A stretch of DNA of 12,613 bases from positions 1 to 12,613 of the forward strand of contig JAKFXM010000058.1 in NCBI GenBank assembly GCA_021731385.1, given 5' to 3'. A model generated the notes under the pieces. It did not search any database and was not told where the DNA came from. It saw only the letters and a list, made by a program, of their open reading frames with translations. The position numbers were made by a program, and so were the translations under genes. Numbering within the stretch: the stretch's first letter is position 1; each line of letters opens with the position of its first letter. Origin of the DNA: Methanobacteriota archaeon. Its GTDB lineage: Archaea > Altiarchaeota > Altiarchaeia > IMC4 > QMZM01. Shown piece after piece: positions 1 through 7,295 of this stretch.

Positions 1-59
1 TTACTGTTTCTTTTATTGTTGCTTTGTTAAAATCAGACTAATGTAGGATTGAAATCAAA

Positions 60-713
60 ATGAATCTAAAAAAAGCGTGCCATGACATGAAGTACCTCCT
101 TGACAGGGGCTATAAGAAGACAACTGCACTGAATTTTGTTGCAAATCATTACGGGCTAAGCAAACATGACAGGAATTTTCTTGTCCGATATGTTTTTTCT
201 GAAAATGAGATAAGGGATCATAAATCAAGATTAATTCCGCTCAGAAAGATAACCGGAAAAAATTTGGTAATTGATACCTATAACCTTCTTATAACAGTAC
301 AGGCAATCACCTCAGGAAACGAGGTTGTGAAAGGCATGGATGGCTTTCTGAGGGACACATCTGCAGTTTTTTCGAAATATAAATTTAACGAAGACACAAG
401 GGATGCAATTGAAAATATCCTCAGAATACTATCAAAACATAGGCCCAAATCTGTCCTTTTTGTTCTTGACTCCCGGATGTCGCGCAGCGGGGAGCTCGCA
501 TCCTGCATAAGAGAGAAATTAGAGGAATTCTACATACCGGGAGATGCAAGGGTTAGCAGGTATGCTGACAGGGAAATTATAAAGAGAAACCGGATTACTG
601 CAACATCAGACAGCATAATCATAGAAAAGGTAAAAAATGTTGTCGATATTGGAAAATCACTCCTCTTTCATCTTTTATTTTCTACTTCTAACTATTCTAA
701 CAATTGCTATTAA
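60..713 (+). CDS. DUF434/DUF5616 protein (COG2454-like), function unknown
   Basis: A 217-residue protein resembling the archaeal COG2454 family. Residues 1-57 look like the short helical DUF434 segment. Residues about 62-200 look like DUF5616, with the stretch NLVIDTYNLLIT (about 68-79), a GFLRD motif near 95, VLFVLDSRMSRSGELA (about 133-148) and ATSDSIII near 180. Acidic residues after hydrophobic strands (IDTYN, VLDSR, TSDS) recall PIN/NYN-type nuclease folds. That is my inference; the family has no established function that I know. The ATG at 60 has AGGA at 45-48, a weak ribosome-binding site. The stop lies 2 nt before the ATG of the site-2 protease gene, so the two are probably cotranscribed. 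The last 15 or so residues (LLFSTSNYSNNCY) look like a non-conserved tail. Confidence 0.8.
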   Translation: MNLKKACHDMKYLLDRGYKKTTALNFVANHYGLSKHDRNFLVRYVFSENEIRDHKSRLIPLRKITGKNLVIDTYNLLITVQAITSGNEVVKGMDGFLRDTSAVFSKYKFNEDTRDAIENILRILSKHRPKSVLFVLDSRMSRSGELASCIREKLEEFYIPGDARVSRYADREIIKRNRITATSDSIIIEKVKNVVDIGKSLLFHLLFSTSNYSNNCY

Positions 714-715
714 CA

Positions 716-1954
716 ATGGATGAACCGATTAATAGTCTCCCTGAAAAGAAAGAAAAGGTAATTGAAGTAGGATGCATTACATGTGGATTTGATGAATTAA
801 TAAAGACAGGAGGGGATCATACCTCCGGTATCTGCCCAAGATGCAGTTCAGGGTTGATAGTAGTCGGGATTTATGAAGGTGCGTCAATAAATCCTCTAAT
901 CCTGAATAGTCTTAAGCAGGTAGTAGAACACAGGATCAGGGTCGAAAGAATCGGGATTGAAAGGGGAATAGTATTATTCAAGGTAAATGAAGCCGACTAC
1001 CATAGTGATTATTTTCCTTATTTTATGAGTGAATTTAAAAGATATGGATATATCCCTGCTGTCCGGAGATATGAAGAAAAAGGAAAGATAGATATTATTG
1101 TATTGCCCAAGGGTAAAGAAGAGGATAAAAAAAGGGATATTAATGTAAACATTATCCTATTTATAGCAACCCTGATAACTACAACATGGGCAGGTTATAT
1201 ACTTGCCGAGGGTAATCTATTGGATGGTTTCCTGTTTGCAGCGTCTTTACTCTCTATTGTAGGGCTTCATGAATTAGGGCACATGACGGCAGCAAGAAAA
1301 CACGGCATTGATTACTCCCTTCCATATTTTATTCCAGTTCCGCCCTTTATCAGCCCAATTGGTACATTTGGTGCTGTAATCTCCTCCAGGTCTCCTACGA
1401 AAGATAGAAATGCTCTTTTTGATCTGGGGGTGAGTGGCCCTATAGCAGGATTTGTGGTTACGATTATAGTCTTAATTATTGGCTTAATGTTATCAACAAT
1501 AGTTCCATCAACAGATATAAGCGGTATAAAGTCACCCTTCCCGTTCACCCCCCCGCCAGTAATGTTATTCCTAATCGGGATTATATCCGGTCCTTTTAAT
1601 CTACTTGACATCCTTACTGGCAAATATCTTTTAGCCCTCCATCCAATTGCAATAGCCGGGTGGATTGGTGCTATAGTAACTATGTTAAATCTAATGCCTG
1701 CCGGATTCCTGGATGGAGGGCATATCTCAAGATCATTATTTGACACGAGGTTACAGAGGATAATCTCATATATAATTGCTTTTATAACCTTTTTGTTAGG
1801 ATTCTGGATAATGGCCTTGATTATGCTACTAATGGCGATGGGTGGACATCCGGGCCCATTGGATGATGTTTCAGAACTAAGTACAGGAAGAAAAATTCTG
1901 TCTATCCTTGTAGTAATTATCCTGGCATTATCTATCAGTCTACCTTCCATATAA
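716..1954 (+). CDS. Zinc-ribbon site-2 protease family metalloprotease (M50, EGY-like)
   Basis: An intramembrane zinc protease of 412 residues from the ATG at 716. A TTG at 704 would add four residues and overlap the previous gene. A four-cysteine zinc ribbon (C20-x2-C23, C40-x2-C43) is followed by an alpha/beta soluble domain to about residue 135, then several membrane helices. The catalytic HELGH is at 185-189. After it come SLPYFIPVPP and GTFGAVISSRSP, typical of the archaeal/plant EGY-like subgroup. The second metal-ligand motif is NLMPAGFLDGGH, with Asp333. All expected catalytic residues are present, so it should be active against membrane-anchored substrates. No substrate such as an anti-sigma factor is visible nearby. 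It follows the DUF434 gene almost without a gap and converges on ilvN, with 27 bp between stops. The fused zinc ribbon suggests a regulatory or substrate-binding module. Confidence 0.9.
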   Translation: MDEPINSLPEKKEKVIEVGCITCGFDELIKTGGDHTSGICPRCSSGLIVVGIYEGASINPLILNSLKQVVEHRIRVERIGIERGIVLFKVNEADYHSDYFPYFMSEFKRYGYIPAVRRYEEKGKIDIIVLPKGKEEDKKRDINVNIILFIATLITTTWAGYILAEGNLLDGFLFAASLLSIVGLHELGHMTAARKHGIDYSLPYFIPVPPFISPIGTFGAVISSRSPTKDRNALFDLGVSGPIAGFVVTIIVLIIGLMLSTIVPSTDISGIKSPFPFTPPPVMLFLIGIISGPFNLLDILTGKYLLALHPIAIAGWIGAIVTMLNLMPAGFLDGGHISRSLFDTRLQRIISYIIAFITFLLGFWIMALIMLLMAMGGHPGPLDDVSELSTGRKILSILVVIILALSISLPSI

Positions 1955-1981
1955 TATTGCGGATATTTTGCTCAAATTAAA

Positions 1982-2461
1982 TTACCCCCTCTGCATTGCG
2001 GTAGTTCCTGTTCTTGCAACCTCTTTTATTCCAATATTCCTGACAAGATTGATAAACGCGTCTATCTTTTCCGGATCCCCTGTAATTTCTACGGTAAGAG
2101 TCTCGGGACTTACATCAACCACCCTGCCCCTGAATACATCAGCATACTGCATTACCTGCGACCTCTCCTTATCTGTCGGCGTGTGAATCTTTACAAGGCA
2201 CAATTCCCTGCAAACGCTTGTTTCTTTGTCTAAATCCTTGACCTTTATTACTGTAACGAGTTTGTTCATCTGCTTTTCAATCTGTTCAAGTGTCTTATCA
2301 TCACCCGTAGTTAATATCGTCATCCTTGCAATATTCGGATTTTCCGTTGGGCCAACGGTTATGCTCTCTATGTTAAATCTCCTTCTGGAAAACATTGAGG
2401 CTACCGTTTGAAGAACTCCGGGCTTGTGTTCAACCAATGCCGTAAATATGTGGGTTCTCAT
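1982..2461 (-). CDS. ilvN: Acetolactate synthase small (regulatory) subunit
   Basis: A 159-residue regulatory subunit of acetohydroxyacid synthase, the first common enzyme of valine, leucine and isoleucine synthesis. Residues 1-75 form an ACT domain, with VEHKPGVLQTVASMF and the RRRFNIESITVGPTE segment that makes the valine-binding dimer interface. The C-terminal half carries CLVKI, FRGRVVDVSPET and EITGDPEKIDAF, as in full-length IlvN/IlvH, and the length is normal. The catalytic subunit gene (ilvB) is not in this window, which is unusual because the pair is often adjacent. The gene has its own TATA-like box within the 32-bp gap after the upstream membrane-protein gene, about 25 nt before the start. 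Separate, possibly leaderless transcription is therefore likely. Confidence 0.95.
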   Translation of the reverse strand: MRTHIFTALVEHKPGVLQTVASMFSRRRFNIESITVGPTENPNIARMTILTTGDDKTLEQIEKQMNKLVTVIKVKDLDKETSVCRELCLVKIHTPTDKERSQVMQYADVFRGRVVDVSPETLTVEITGDPEKIDAFINLVRNIGIKEVARTGTTAMQRG

Positions 2462-2481
2462 TGTTTATTTATTGGATTTAA

Positions 2482-2490
2482 TGTATAAAT
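2482..2490 (-). promoter_or_regulatory. TATA-like box of ilvN
   Basis: Read on the minus strand this is ATTTATACA, centred about 25 nt before the ilvN ATG at 2461. That is where an archaeal TATA box sits when transcription starts at or next to the start codon. No ribosome-binding site lies between it and the ATG, consistent with a leaderless mRNA. Confidence 0.5.
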
Positions 2491-2493
2491 GAA

Positions 2494-2982
2494 TCAAATC
2501 ATACTAATCCCCGCTACTGTAACAAGGGTAACTATTATCCCCGCAACAATTACACCAGAAGCTATTGCCAAAAGGGCGTTCCTGAATTTTATCCCAAAAA
2601 CGAATGCTGCTGCGCAACCACTCCATGCCCCAGTCATAGGTAGTGGTATGGCAACAAAAATAGCAAGTGCCAATGTCCCGTATTTCTCAAATTCCTTGCT
2701 GTGATTTTTATGTGTTCTTGTGAAGAGCCATGTAAAGAATTTATTCCAAAAATTCCATTTTCGTAGAAAATTTGAAACAGGTTCAAGAAATAGCAATAAG
2801 GGAATAACAGGTATCGTGTTTCCAATTACTGATAAAAGAAAGGCATCAACAGGTTTCATGCCATATACCCCGATAGCGATAGGAATCGCACCCCTTAATT
2901 CCGAGACAGGAAGCATGGCTATAAGGATTGTTGAGAGCCATGCTGGAAGACTACTAAAAATTTCAACTAAAGGCAGAGCCAT
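2494..2982 (-). CDS. COG2426 small multidrug-export-like membrane protein
   Basis: A 162-residue integral membrane protein of the COG2426 / Sm_multidrug_ex family. Family motifs are SELRGAIPIAIG (residues 27-38) after the first hydrophobic segment and PLPMTGAWSG (113-122) later. Hydrophobic segments lie at about 12-36, 45-68, 103-130 and 135-162, with a basic amphipathic stretch (about 72-100) between the second and third. The family name comes from an early drug-efflux annotation; the true substrate is not established, and the fold is thought to relate to the DedA/SNARE-associated group. It ends 32 bp before ilvN and starts 33 bp from the divergent mevalonate kinase gene, with facing promoters in that gap. 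Confidence 0.85.
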   Translation of the reverse strand: MALPLVEIFSSLPAWLSTILIAMLPVSELRGAIPIAIGVYGMKPVDAFLLSVIGNTIPVIPLLLFLEPVSNFLRKWNFWNKFFTWLFTRTHKNHSKEFEKYGTLALAIFVAIPLPMTGAWSGCAAAFVFGIKFRNALLAIASGVIVAGIIVTLVTVAGISMI

Positions 2983-2983
2983 A

Positions 2984-2994
2984 CCTATATATTA
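2984..2994 (+). promoter_or_regulatory. TATA-like box of mevalonate kinase gene
   Basis: CCTATATATTA contains an archaeal TATA box with a CC just before it. It is centred about 26 nt upstream of the ATG at 3016, so transcription probably starts at or very near the start codon. The whole intergenic gap is only 33 bp and also holds the promoter of the divergent gene. Confidence 0.5.
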
Positions 2995-3002
2995 TCATTG
3001 CA

Positions 3003-3010
3003 ATAAAATA
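3003..3010 (-). promoter_or_regulatory. TATA-like box of COG2426 gene
   Basis: On the minus strand this reads TATTTTAT, centred about 25 nt before the start at 2982. It faces the mevalonate kinase TATA box about 16 bp away, so two TBP/TFB complexes could hardly occupy both sites at once. Confidence 0.35.
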
Positions 3011-3015
3011 TTAAG

Positions 3016-3963
3016 ATGGTCACAGCATCAGCGCCGGGGAAGGTAATACTTCTCGGTGAACATGCGGCAGTATATGGAAATCCCGTTCTTGTCGCTACTG
3101 TTGATTTGAGGACTTACATCACAGTTGAAGCAGGGAATGACAAAAAATTCAAACTCACGAATAAAAATTTAGGAATTAAAAATTTTTCCTTCAGATACGG
3201 CGATTTCAAAAAATTAAAAAAGAATAAAAATTTCCTTCTGACAATTCAGGCAATAGAAAGAATTGAAGATTATTTAGGAGAAAAAAGCGGCCTGAATATA
3301 AAAATAAATTCTGACATACCCTATGCATCAGGGCTTGGGAGTTCTGCATCCATAGCATCTGCGATGGTTCTCGCGATATCAAAGGAACTCCGTTATAATC
3401 TGAAGAAAAATGAAATCGCAAATCTTGCGTGGGATATTGAGAATGTAATCCACAGAAAATCCAGCGGGGTTGACCCATTTGCCGTGACATACGGCGGCGT
3501 AATAATGTATAGAAAAGGAAATGCCAAGAGGCTTAAAATACGAAAATGCCCGGAGATTACCATTGGAAACACGAATATTGCATCAGACACCGGAGCAGTT
3601 GTCAGTGATGTTATGGAATTGAAAAATAATTTTCCTTGTTTCTTTGAAGAATATCTGAAAATAATGAGAATAATTGTCAATCAGGGAGAGAAATTCCTAA
3701 GGGCAGGAAATCTCGAAAAATTCGGCGCTATCATGAACATAAATCACGGACTGCTTTCTGCGATAGGCGTTTCCTCACCAGAACTTGAGAATCTCGTCTG
3801 GGCCGCAAGAAAGAAATCTGCCGGAGCAAAATTGTGCGGTGCCGGGAGAGGTGGGATTATGGTCGCTCTTGGTGATGTTGGCAGGGAGATAAAGAAAGCG
3901 GGAGGGAGTGTAATAAGAACAAGAATTTGTAATGAAGGGGTCAGGATTGAGGGTTCTTTATAG
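3016..3963 (+). CDS. mvk: Mevalonate kinase
   Basis: Phosphorylates mevalonate with ATP in the archaeal isoprenoid (membrane lipid) pathway. This is a 315-residue GHMP-family kinase with all three family motifs. The N-terminal motif is SAPGKVILLGEHAAVYGNP (residues 5-23). The ATP-binding motif is PYASGLGSSAS (102-112). The C-terminal motif is KLCGAGRGG (272-280). The catalytic Asp is in SGVDPF (D153), and VIHRKSSG before it is typical of mevalonate kinase rather than phosphomevalonate or homoserine kinases. Length is normal for archaea. The ATG at 3016 sits 26 nt after a TATA box with no ribosome-binding site, so the mRNA is probably leaderless. Its last 23 nt overlap, tail to tail, the end of the cation transporter gene. 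Confidence 0.95.
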   Translation: MVTASAPGKVILLGEHAAVYGNPVLVATVDLRTYITVEAGNDKKFKLTNKNLGIKNFSFRYGDFKKLKKNKNFLLTIQAIERIEDYLGEKSGLNIKINSDIPYASGLGSSASIASAMVLAISKELRYNLKKNEIANLAWDIENVIHRKSSGVDPFAVTYGGVIMYRKGNAKRLKIRKCPEITIGNTNIASDTGAVVSDVMELKNNFPCFFEEYLKIMRIIVNQGEKFLRAGNLEKFGAIMNINHGLLSAIGVSSPELENLVWAARKKSAGAKLCGAGRGGIMVALGDVGREIKKAGGSVIRTRICNEGVRIEGSL

Positions 3964-4819
3964 GCTCGATATGGATTGTTATGTCCTTAACACCGTAAAC
4001 CCTTTTCTTGACAAGAGACTCTACGCGATGACTTATATTATGTCCCTCCTCAACAGAGAGTTTCGGATCTATGCATATATGTAGGTCCATATAGATATCA
4101 GTGTTACCCCCTCTTGTCCTTATCTTATGGCAAGTTACAATGCCCGGAACCTCCATGGCAATTTTTTTAATCTCATTGGGGTCCATTACAGAAACATCGC
4201 ACAGGATATGGGAACTTTCCTTTATTATCTCATAACCAAGTTTTCCGATTAGTATCGCTACCATTATTGCAATCACTGGGTCAAAGATAGGCTGCCCAAG
4301 TTTTATGAAGACAAACCCCAGAATTACTGAGATTGAAACAAATATATCGGTTCTTGTGTGGTGGGAATCGGCAATCAGGAATTCAGATTTAAGTTCCTTT
4401 CCTTTTTTAGATTCATACCAGGATACAAAAATATTTGTCAATAGGGTTATTACCATTACTGAAAAAGTCAGGGCTGTTATCTCAGGTACAGTAGCCTCCG
4501 GCAGTCGCTTGAATGCAGACTCTATTATCTCGAAACAGGTTATCAAAATAAGAATCGCTATTCCGATTGTTGCAAATGTCTCGTACTTTCTATGGCCATA
4601 AGGGTGCTCTGCATCCGGCGGTTTTGACGCTATTCTTATTGCAACAAGACCGACTATGTTTGAAACACCATCGAAAAGTGAATGGCCCCCATCCGCAACC
4701 ATGCTGATGGAATTTGCAATAAGTCCAAAGATTATTTTAAGCAGGGAAACAGTAAGATTTAGGATCAGTGTTATTATCAATACCCTCTGAACTGCCTTAC
4801 TTCTCTCTTTATCGTTCAT
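3941..4819 (-). CDS. Cation diffusion facilitator transporter (zinc type)
   Basis: A 292-residue efflux transporter exchanging divalent metal ions for protons across the membrane. Six membrane helices are expected in residues 12-205, followed by a soluble C-terminal domain (about 210-290) of the ZT_dimer type. The transport site is visible as H46-x3-D50 in VADGGHSLFD and H154-x3-D158 in ADSHHTRTD. The His/Asp plus His/Asp combination is the one usually associated with zinc. PPDAEHPYGHRKYE (67-80) is the typical loop between helices 2 and 3. The start codon overlaps the stop of the methionine aminopeptidase gene by 4 nt, so the two are translationally coupled and this is the second gene of the pair. 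A metal-dependent peptidase with a metal transporter may be coincidental. Confidence 0.95.
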   Translation of the reverse strand: MNDKERSKAVQRVLIITLILNLTVSLLKIIFGLIANSISMVADGGHSLFDGVSNIVGLVAIRIASKPPDAEHPYGHRKYETFATIGIAILILITCFEIIESAFKRLPEATVPEITALTFSVMVITLLTNIFVSWYESKKGKELKSEFLIADSHHTRTDIFVSISVILGFVFIKLGQPIFDPVIAIMVAILIGKLGYEIIKESSHILCDVSVMDPNEIKKIAMEVPGIVTCHKIRTRGGNTDIYMDLHICIDPKLSVEEGHNISHRVESLVKKRVYGVKDITIHIEPIKNPQS

Positions 4820-5706
4820 TTGGTTATAATTTCACACCCCTCCTTAGTAACAATTACAGTATGCTCAAACTGGCTCACTACGCCTTTTTCCTTTTCGTGC
4901 AGTACGGGATATGCCTTTAATATCTTATTTGATACGAGTTCTCTGAATACCAAATCCAACTTCAGGGGATTTATCTTATTTGAAAACCATCTCTCTGCAA
5001 ATGGCAATTTCTTTCTTTTTTCAATTTCGCCCAGAATTAATCTTGCTTCCTGCATTCTCGTAGGCTTGATTTTTTCCAGGCCGAATATCTCTGCCTGTTT
5101 TGATTCAATTACCCGCCCATAGCCATTTGTTGCAAACGGTTCTATTGCCAAAACCATGCCTTCCTGCATCTTCCAGTTGTAAGGAACCTCAACGCTTGGG
5201 ATTGAAATCCCTGCATGAAGGTCATACTGCCGAACCTCATGCCCCGTAAGATTCTCTATTGGCTTGAAACCCGCGTCCCTGATTATCCTTTGCACAGTCC
5301 TGCCGATTTCTGCAACTGAAATTTCCGGTTTTATCATCGATATCGCAGTCTCAAGTGCAATTTCATTTGCATCAAGCATCTTTCCGTAGTTCCCTGAAAG
5401 GTCTACCGTATATGCTGTATCTGCAATAAAGCCATCCATATGAACACCAATATCAACCGAAATCACATCCCTCCCTGTCAGAATTGTTGGATCATTATAC
5501 TTTGGGGTGTAGTGTGCAGTAATGTCATTTATGCAGATATTTACCGGAAATGCAATTTCCCCCCCGGACTCAAGAATTTTGCCCTCAATCTTCCCGGCAA
5601 TCTCAAGAATTTTGGCATTCTCCCTTATCAGGGATTTGCCCCATTCCCGAACCCTTGCAGCGATTTTTCCCGCATCCCTGTAGGATTTTAGTTCTTTATC
5701 TTCCAT
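4816..5706 (-). CDS. map: Methionine aminopeptidase, type II
   Basis: Removes the initiator methionine from new proteins. It is 296 residues, with the inserted helical subdomain (about 205-272) that marks the type II (archaeal/eukaryotic) form. The five metal ligands are all present: D85 in SVDIG, D96 in IADTAYT, H156 in LTGHEV, E189 in AIEPFAT and E281 in QFEHT. The substrate-contact histidines are H64 in TAHYTP and H164 in YDLHAG. It starts 39 bp from the divergent thymidylate kinase gene and is followed, with ATGA overlap, by the cation transporter gene. The intergenic gap is very A/T-rich, with TTATTAAT (minus strand, 5732-5739) a possible TATA element about 29 nt before the ATG. Confidence 0.95.
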   Translation of the reverse strand: MEDKELKSYRDAGKIAARVREWGKSLIRENAKILEIAGKIEGKILESGGEIAFPVNICINDITAHYTPKYNDPTILTGRDVISVDIGVHMDGFIADTAYTVDLSGNYGKMLDANEIALETAISMIKPEISVAEIGRTVQRIIRDAGFKPIENLTGHEVRQYDLHAGISIPSVEVPYNWKMQEGMVLAIEPFATNGYGRVIESKQAEIFGLEKIKPTRMQEARLILGEIEKRKKLPFAERWFSNKINPLKLDLVFRELVSNKILKAYPVLHEKEKGVVSQFEHTVIVTKEGCEIITK

Positions 5707-5745
5707 GTATTTTAATAATTATCTATATCAGATTAATAAGGAAGA

Positions 5746-6594
5746 ATGTTCATAGTTCTCGAAGGGATAGACGGTTGCGGAAAAAGCACGCAGGCTAAGC
5801 TCCTGTATGACTGGCTTCTAAGCACCGGTAAGAAGGCGGAATTGACTGCAGAACCGACAAAGAATAAAATCGGAATCCTCATAAGGGAAATCCTGTCTGG
5901 CAGCGAAAAGGTAGATCCAACTGCTCTGGCTTTGCTGTTTACTGCCGACAGATATGAGCATCTTGGGAATTTTATTGAACCGAATCTCAGAGAGGGTAAG
6001 ATTGTAATATGTGAAAGGTATTATCATTCTACAATCGCATACCAGTCTGCACAGGGTGTTAATAAGGATTGGCTTTTGCAGATAAATTCATTTGCAAGGA
6101 AACCGGACTTTACAATATTCATTGATGTAAAACCAGAAATTGCAATAATAAATATAAAGAAAAAGATAGAGAGAGAAAAACAGGCAATTGAAAAAAGGAT
6201 GGCGGAACTTAAAAATGCAAGAGAGAGACATTCCAGAGAAGCCAGTAAATACAGTATGCGCATGTATGATTCATATATTAAAAAGGATCCGGCGGCGATC
6301 GCAAGACAACCACTTGAGGTATCCGCCCAGCATGTAAGCAAACAGATGAACGAAATTGCAAAGGAGATAAAGATTATTGAAGACGAACTGAATAGGGGGA
6401 GAATGGATTATATGAAATTCGAAAAATTTGAGAATCTTGTCGGATTTGGGAACGAGGGCTATGAAATATTCCTCGCAAAAGTTTATGACAATTACAAGAA
6501 GTTCACTGATATGACTTCTGTTGATGGAAACCGGCCCATAGACAATGTCCTTGAAGATATCAAGGTTGTTGTTTCAAAGTCCATTAGTATATGA
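5746..6594 (+). CDS. tmk: Thymidylate kinase with an ~85-residue helical insertion
   Basis: Phosphorylates dTMP to dTDP for DNA synthesis. The family core is clear: P-loop GIDGCGKST (7-15), AEPT (35-38), the substrate-binding ADRYEH (67-72), ERYYHSTIAYQ (90-100) and IFIDVKPEIA (124-133). At about 282 residues it is roughly 75-85 longer than usual archaeal or bacterial enzymes. The extra length lies at residues about 141-225, between INIKKK and KFENLV, exactly where the short LID loop should be. The insertion is rich in K, E, R and A (EREKQAIEKRMAEL, NEIAKEIKIIEDEL) and looks like two coiled-coil helices. After it the family pattern KFENLV...YEIFLAKVYDNYKKF resumes, so this is not a frameshift. 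Activity could be altered if the LID arginines are displaced. The gene converges on the PIN region. Confidence 0.9.
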   Translation: MFIVLEGIDGCGKSTQAKLLYDWLLSTGKKAELTAEPTKNKIGILIREILSGSEKVDPTALALLFTADRYEHLGNFIEPNLREGKIVICERYYHSTIAYQSAQGVNKDWLLQINSFARKPDFTIFIDVKPEIAIINIKKKIEREKQAIEKRMAELKNARERHSREASKYSMRMYDSYIKKDPAAIARQPLEVSAQHVSKQMNEIAKEIKIIEDELNRGRMDYMKFEKFENLVGFGNEGYEIFLAKVYDNYKKFTDMTSVDGNRPIDNVLEDIKVVVSKSISI

Positions 6595-6641
6595 TACATC
6601 GTCAATCCTTAATTCAAATCCAAATTTCCTCACGATCTCAA
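6574..6641 (-). pseudogene. Orphan second copy of the rtcA 3' end
   Basis: On the minus strand this reads IEIVRKFGFELRID, then DDVSYTNGL and a stop at 6574. It mirrors the true rtcA C-terminus VEIVRRFGFKLEME. At DNA level 6605-6641 and 7321-7357 match at 30 of 37 positions on the same strand, 716 bp apart, and all seven differences are transitions. The core CCTCACGATCTCAA is identical. Upstream of 6641 the similarity ends abruptly, so this is only a gene tail. Its stop overlaps the end of tmk by about 20 nt, resembling the other tail-to-tail overlap in the window. It may be the original rtcA end, displaced by insertion of the neighbouring pair of genes. Confidence 0.7.
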
Positions 6642-6653
6642 TTGTATATACAC
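6642..6653 (+). promoter_or_regulatory. TATA-like box of the small convergent gene
   Basis: TTGTATATACAC lies about 32 nt before the ATG at 6680. It begins immediately after the duplicated rtcA tail ends at 6641, so it probably belongs to the inserted segment. Confidence 0.35.
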
Positions 6654-6679
6654 TCAAAAAGATAGAATATTAATAGAAA

Positions 6680-6844
6680 ATGCCGATAAAGAAGACCATA
6701 ACCCTGAACAGAAAAAAAGTAGAGGCATGGGTTCCTGATCCTAAAATATCAAGGGAAGAGGCTTTGGAGAGATTTAAGAAGGATATAAAAGAAATTGTTG
6801 CGAGAAAGGTTGCTATGGATGAAACTAAGAGAATCTATGCCTGA
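6680..6844 (+). CDS. Small basic/acidic helical protein, unknown, convergent with PIN gene
   Basis: A 54-residue open frame with an ATG at 6680 and TGA at 6842-6844. The protein begins MPIKKTITLNRKKVEAWVP and continues with a charged, probably helical stretch (SREEALERFKKDIKEIV). A TATA-like element stands at a suitable distance upstream. I recognise no family. Its size and charge, and its position between the duplicated rtcA tail and a PIN-domain gene that it overlaps by 20 nt tail to tail, make an antitoxin-like role possible. However, classical VapB genes precede vapC on the same strand, so this is only a guess. The coding assignment rests on composition, the promoter-like site and the compact fit between neighbours. 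Confidence 0.5.
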   Translation: MPIKKTITLNRKKVEAWVPDPKISREEALERFKKDIKEIVARKVAMDETKRIYA

Positions 6845-7285
6845 GTTCTTCATAAGTCAGAATTTTATCATAGCAATCCCTATACTTCTCCTTCAGGTTT
6901 TCCTCTCCCGTCAAGAACCAGACATTATATGTTTTAGCAATCTGTAAGTGAAGTAAATTTACCAATGTTTTTTTCCTTGTGGGTACATTTTGGACAATAA
7001 GAAGCAGATCATCTATATCAATCCTACCTTTTATGTAAGTAATGTCGAATGACTGCACAAAGTCATCCCATGTTTTTCTGCAAATTTTATGTCACAATTC
7101 CATTCTGAGATAAGATAGCGAATTATCTCAATTTTAGTCAAATTGGATAGAGTAAGTTCGAATTCTTTCATAGAGATTAGGAATTCAATAACTTTTGGAA
7201 TTACAAATTCTCTATCATTTCTTTCCTTCTGCATCATCCTTTTGAACCAGTCGAGGATAATGTTAGTGTCTAAGTAGATTTTCAT
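6825..7285 (-). pseudogene. PIN-domain ribonuclease (VapC-like), frameshifted
   Basis: Two adjacent frames together make one PIN-domain protein of about 153 residues. The first runs from the ATG at 7285: MKIYLDTNIILDWF carries the first catalytic Asp (D6), and LSNLTKIEIIRYL the second acid (E53). The second runs to the stop at 6825, with LLHLQIAKTYNVWFLTGEENL, the usual C-terminal core. The frame breaks at a run of five A on the minus strand (T run at 7073-7077). One more A would restore EKTWDDFVQSF. This may be a real mutation or a base-calling error in a homopolymer. Separately, the third PIN acid, normally Asp three residues before His, is Asn (about N110), so activity is doubtful even if repaired. 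The gene begins 10 bp after rtcA on the same strand. Confidence 0.75.
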
Positions 7286-7295
7286 TGTGAAATTT

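Noticed and set aside
1312..1950. A 212-codon open frame on the minus strand inside the site-2 protease gene
   Set aside because: It is antisense to a gene with complete catalytic motifs; the translation is low-complexity and I/P-rich with no recognisable domain.
6680..7285. A classical VapBC toxin-antitoxin operon
   Set aside because: The two genes converge instead of being co-directional, the small protein shows no recognisable VapB DNA-binding motif, and the PIN gene is broken.
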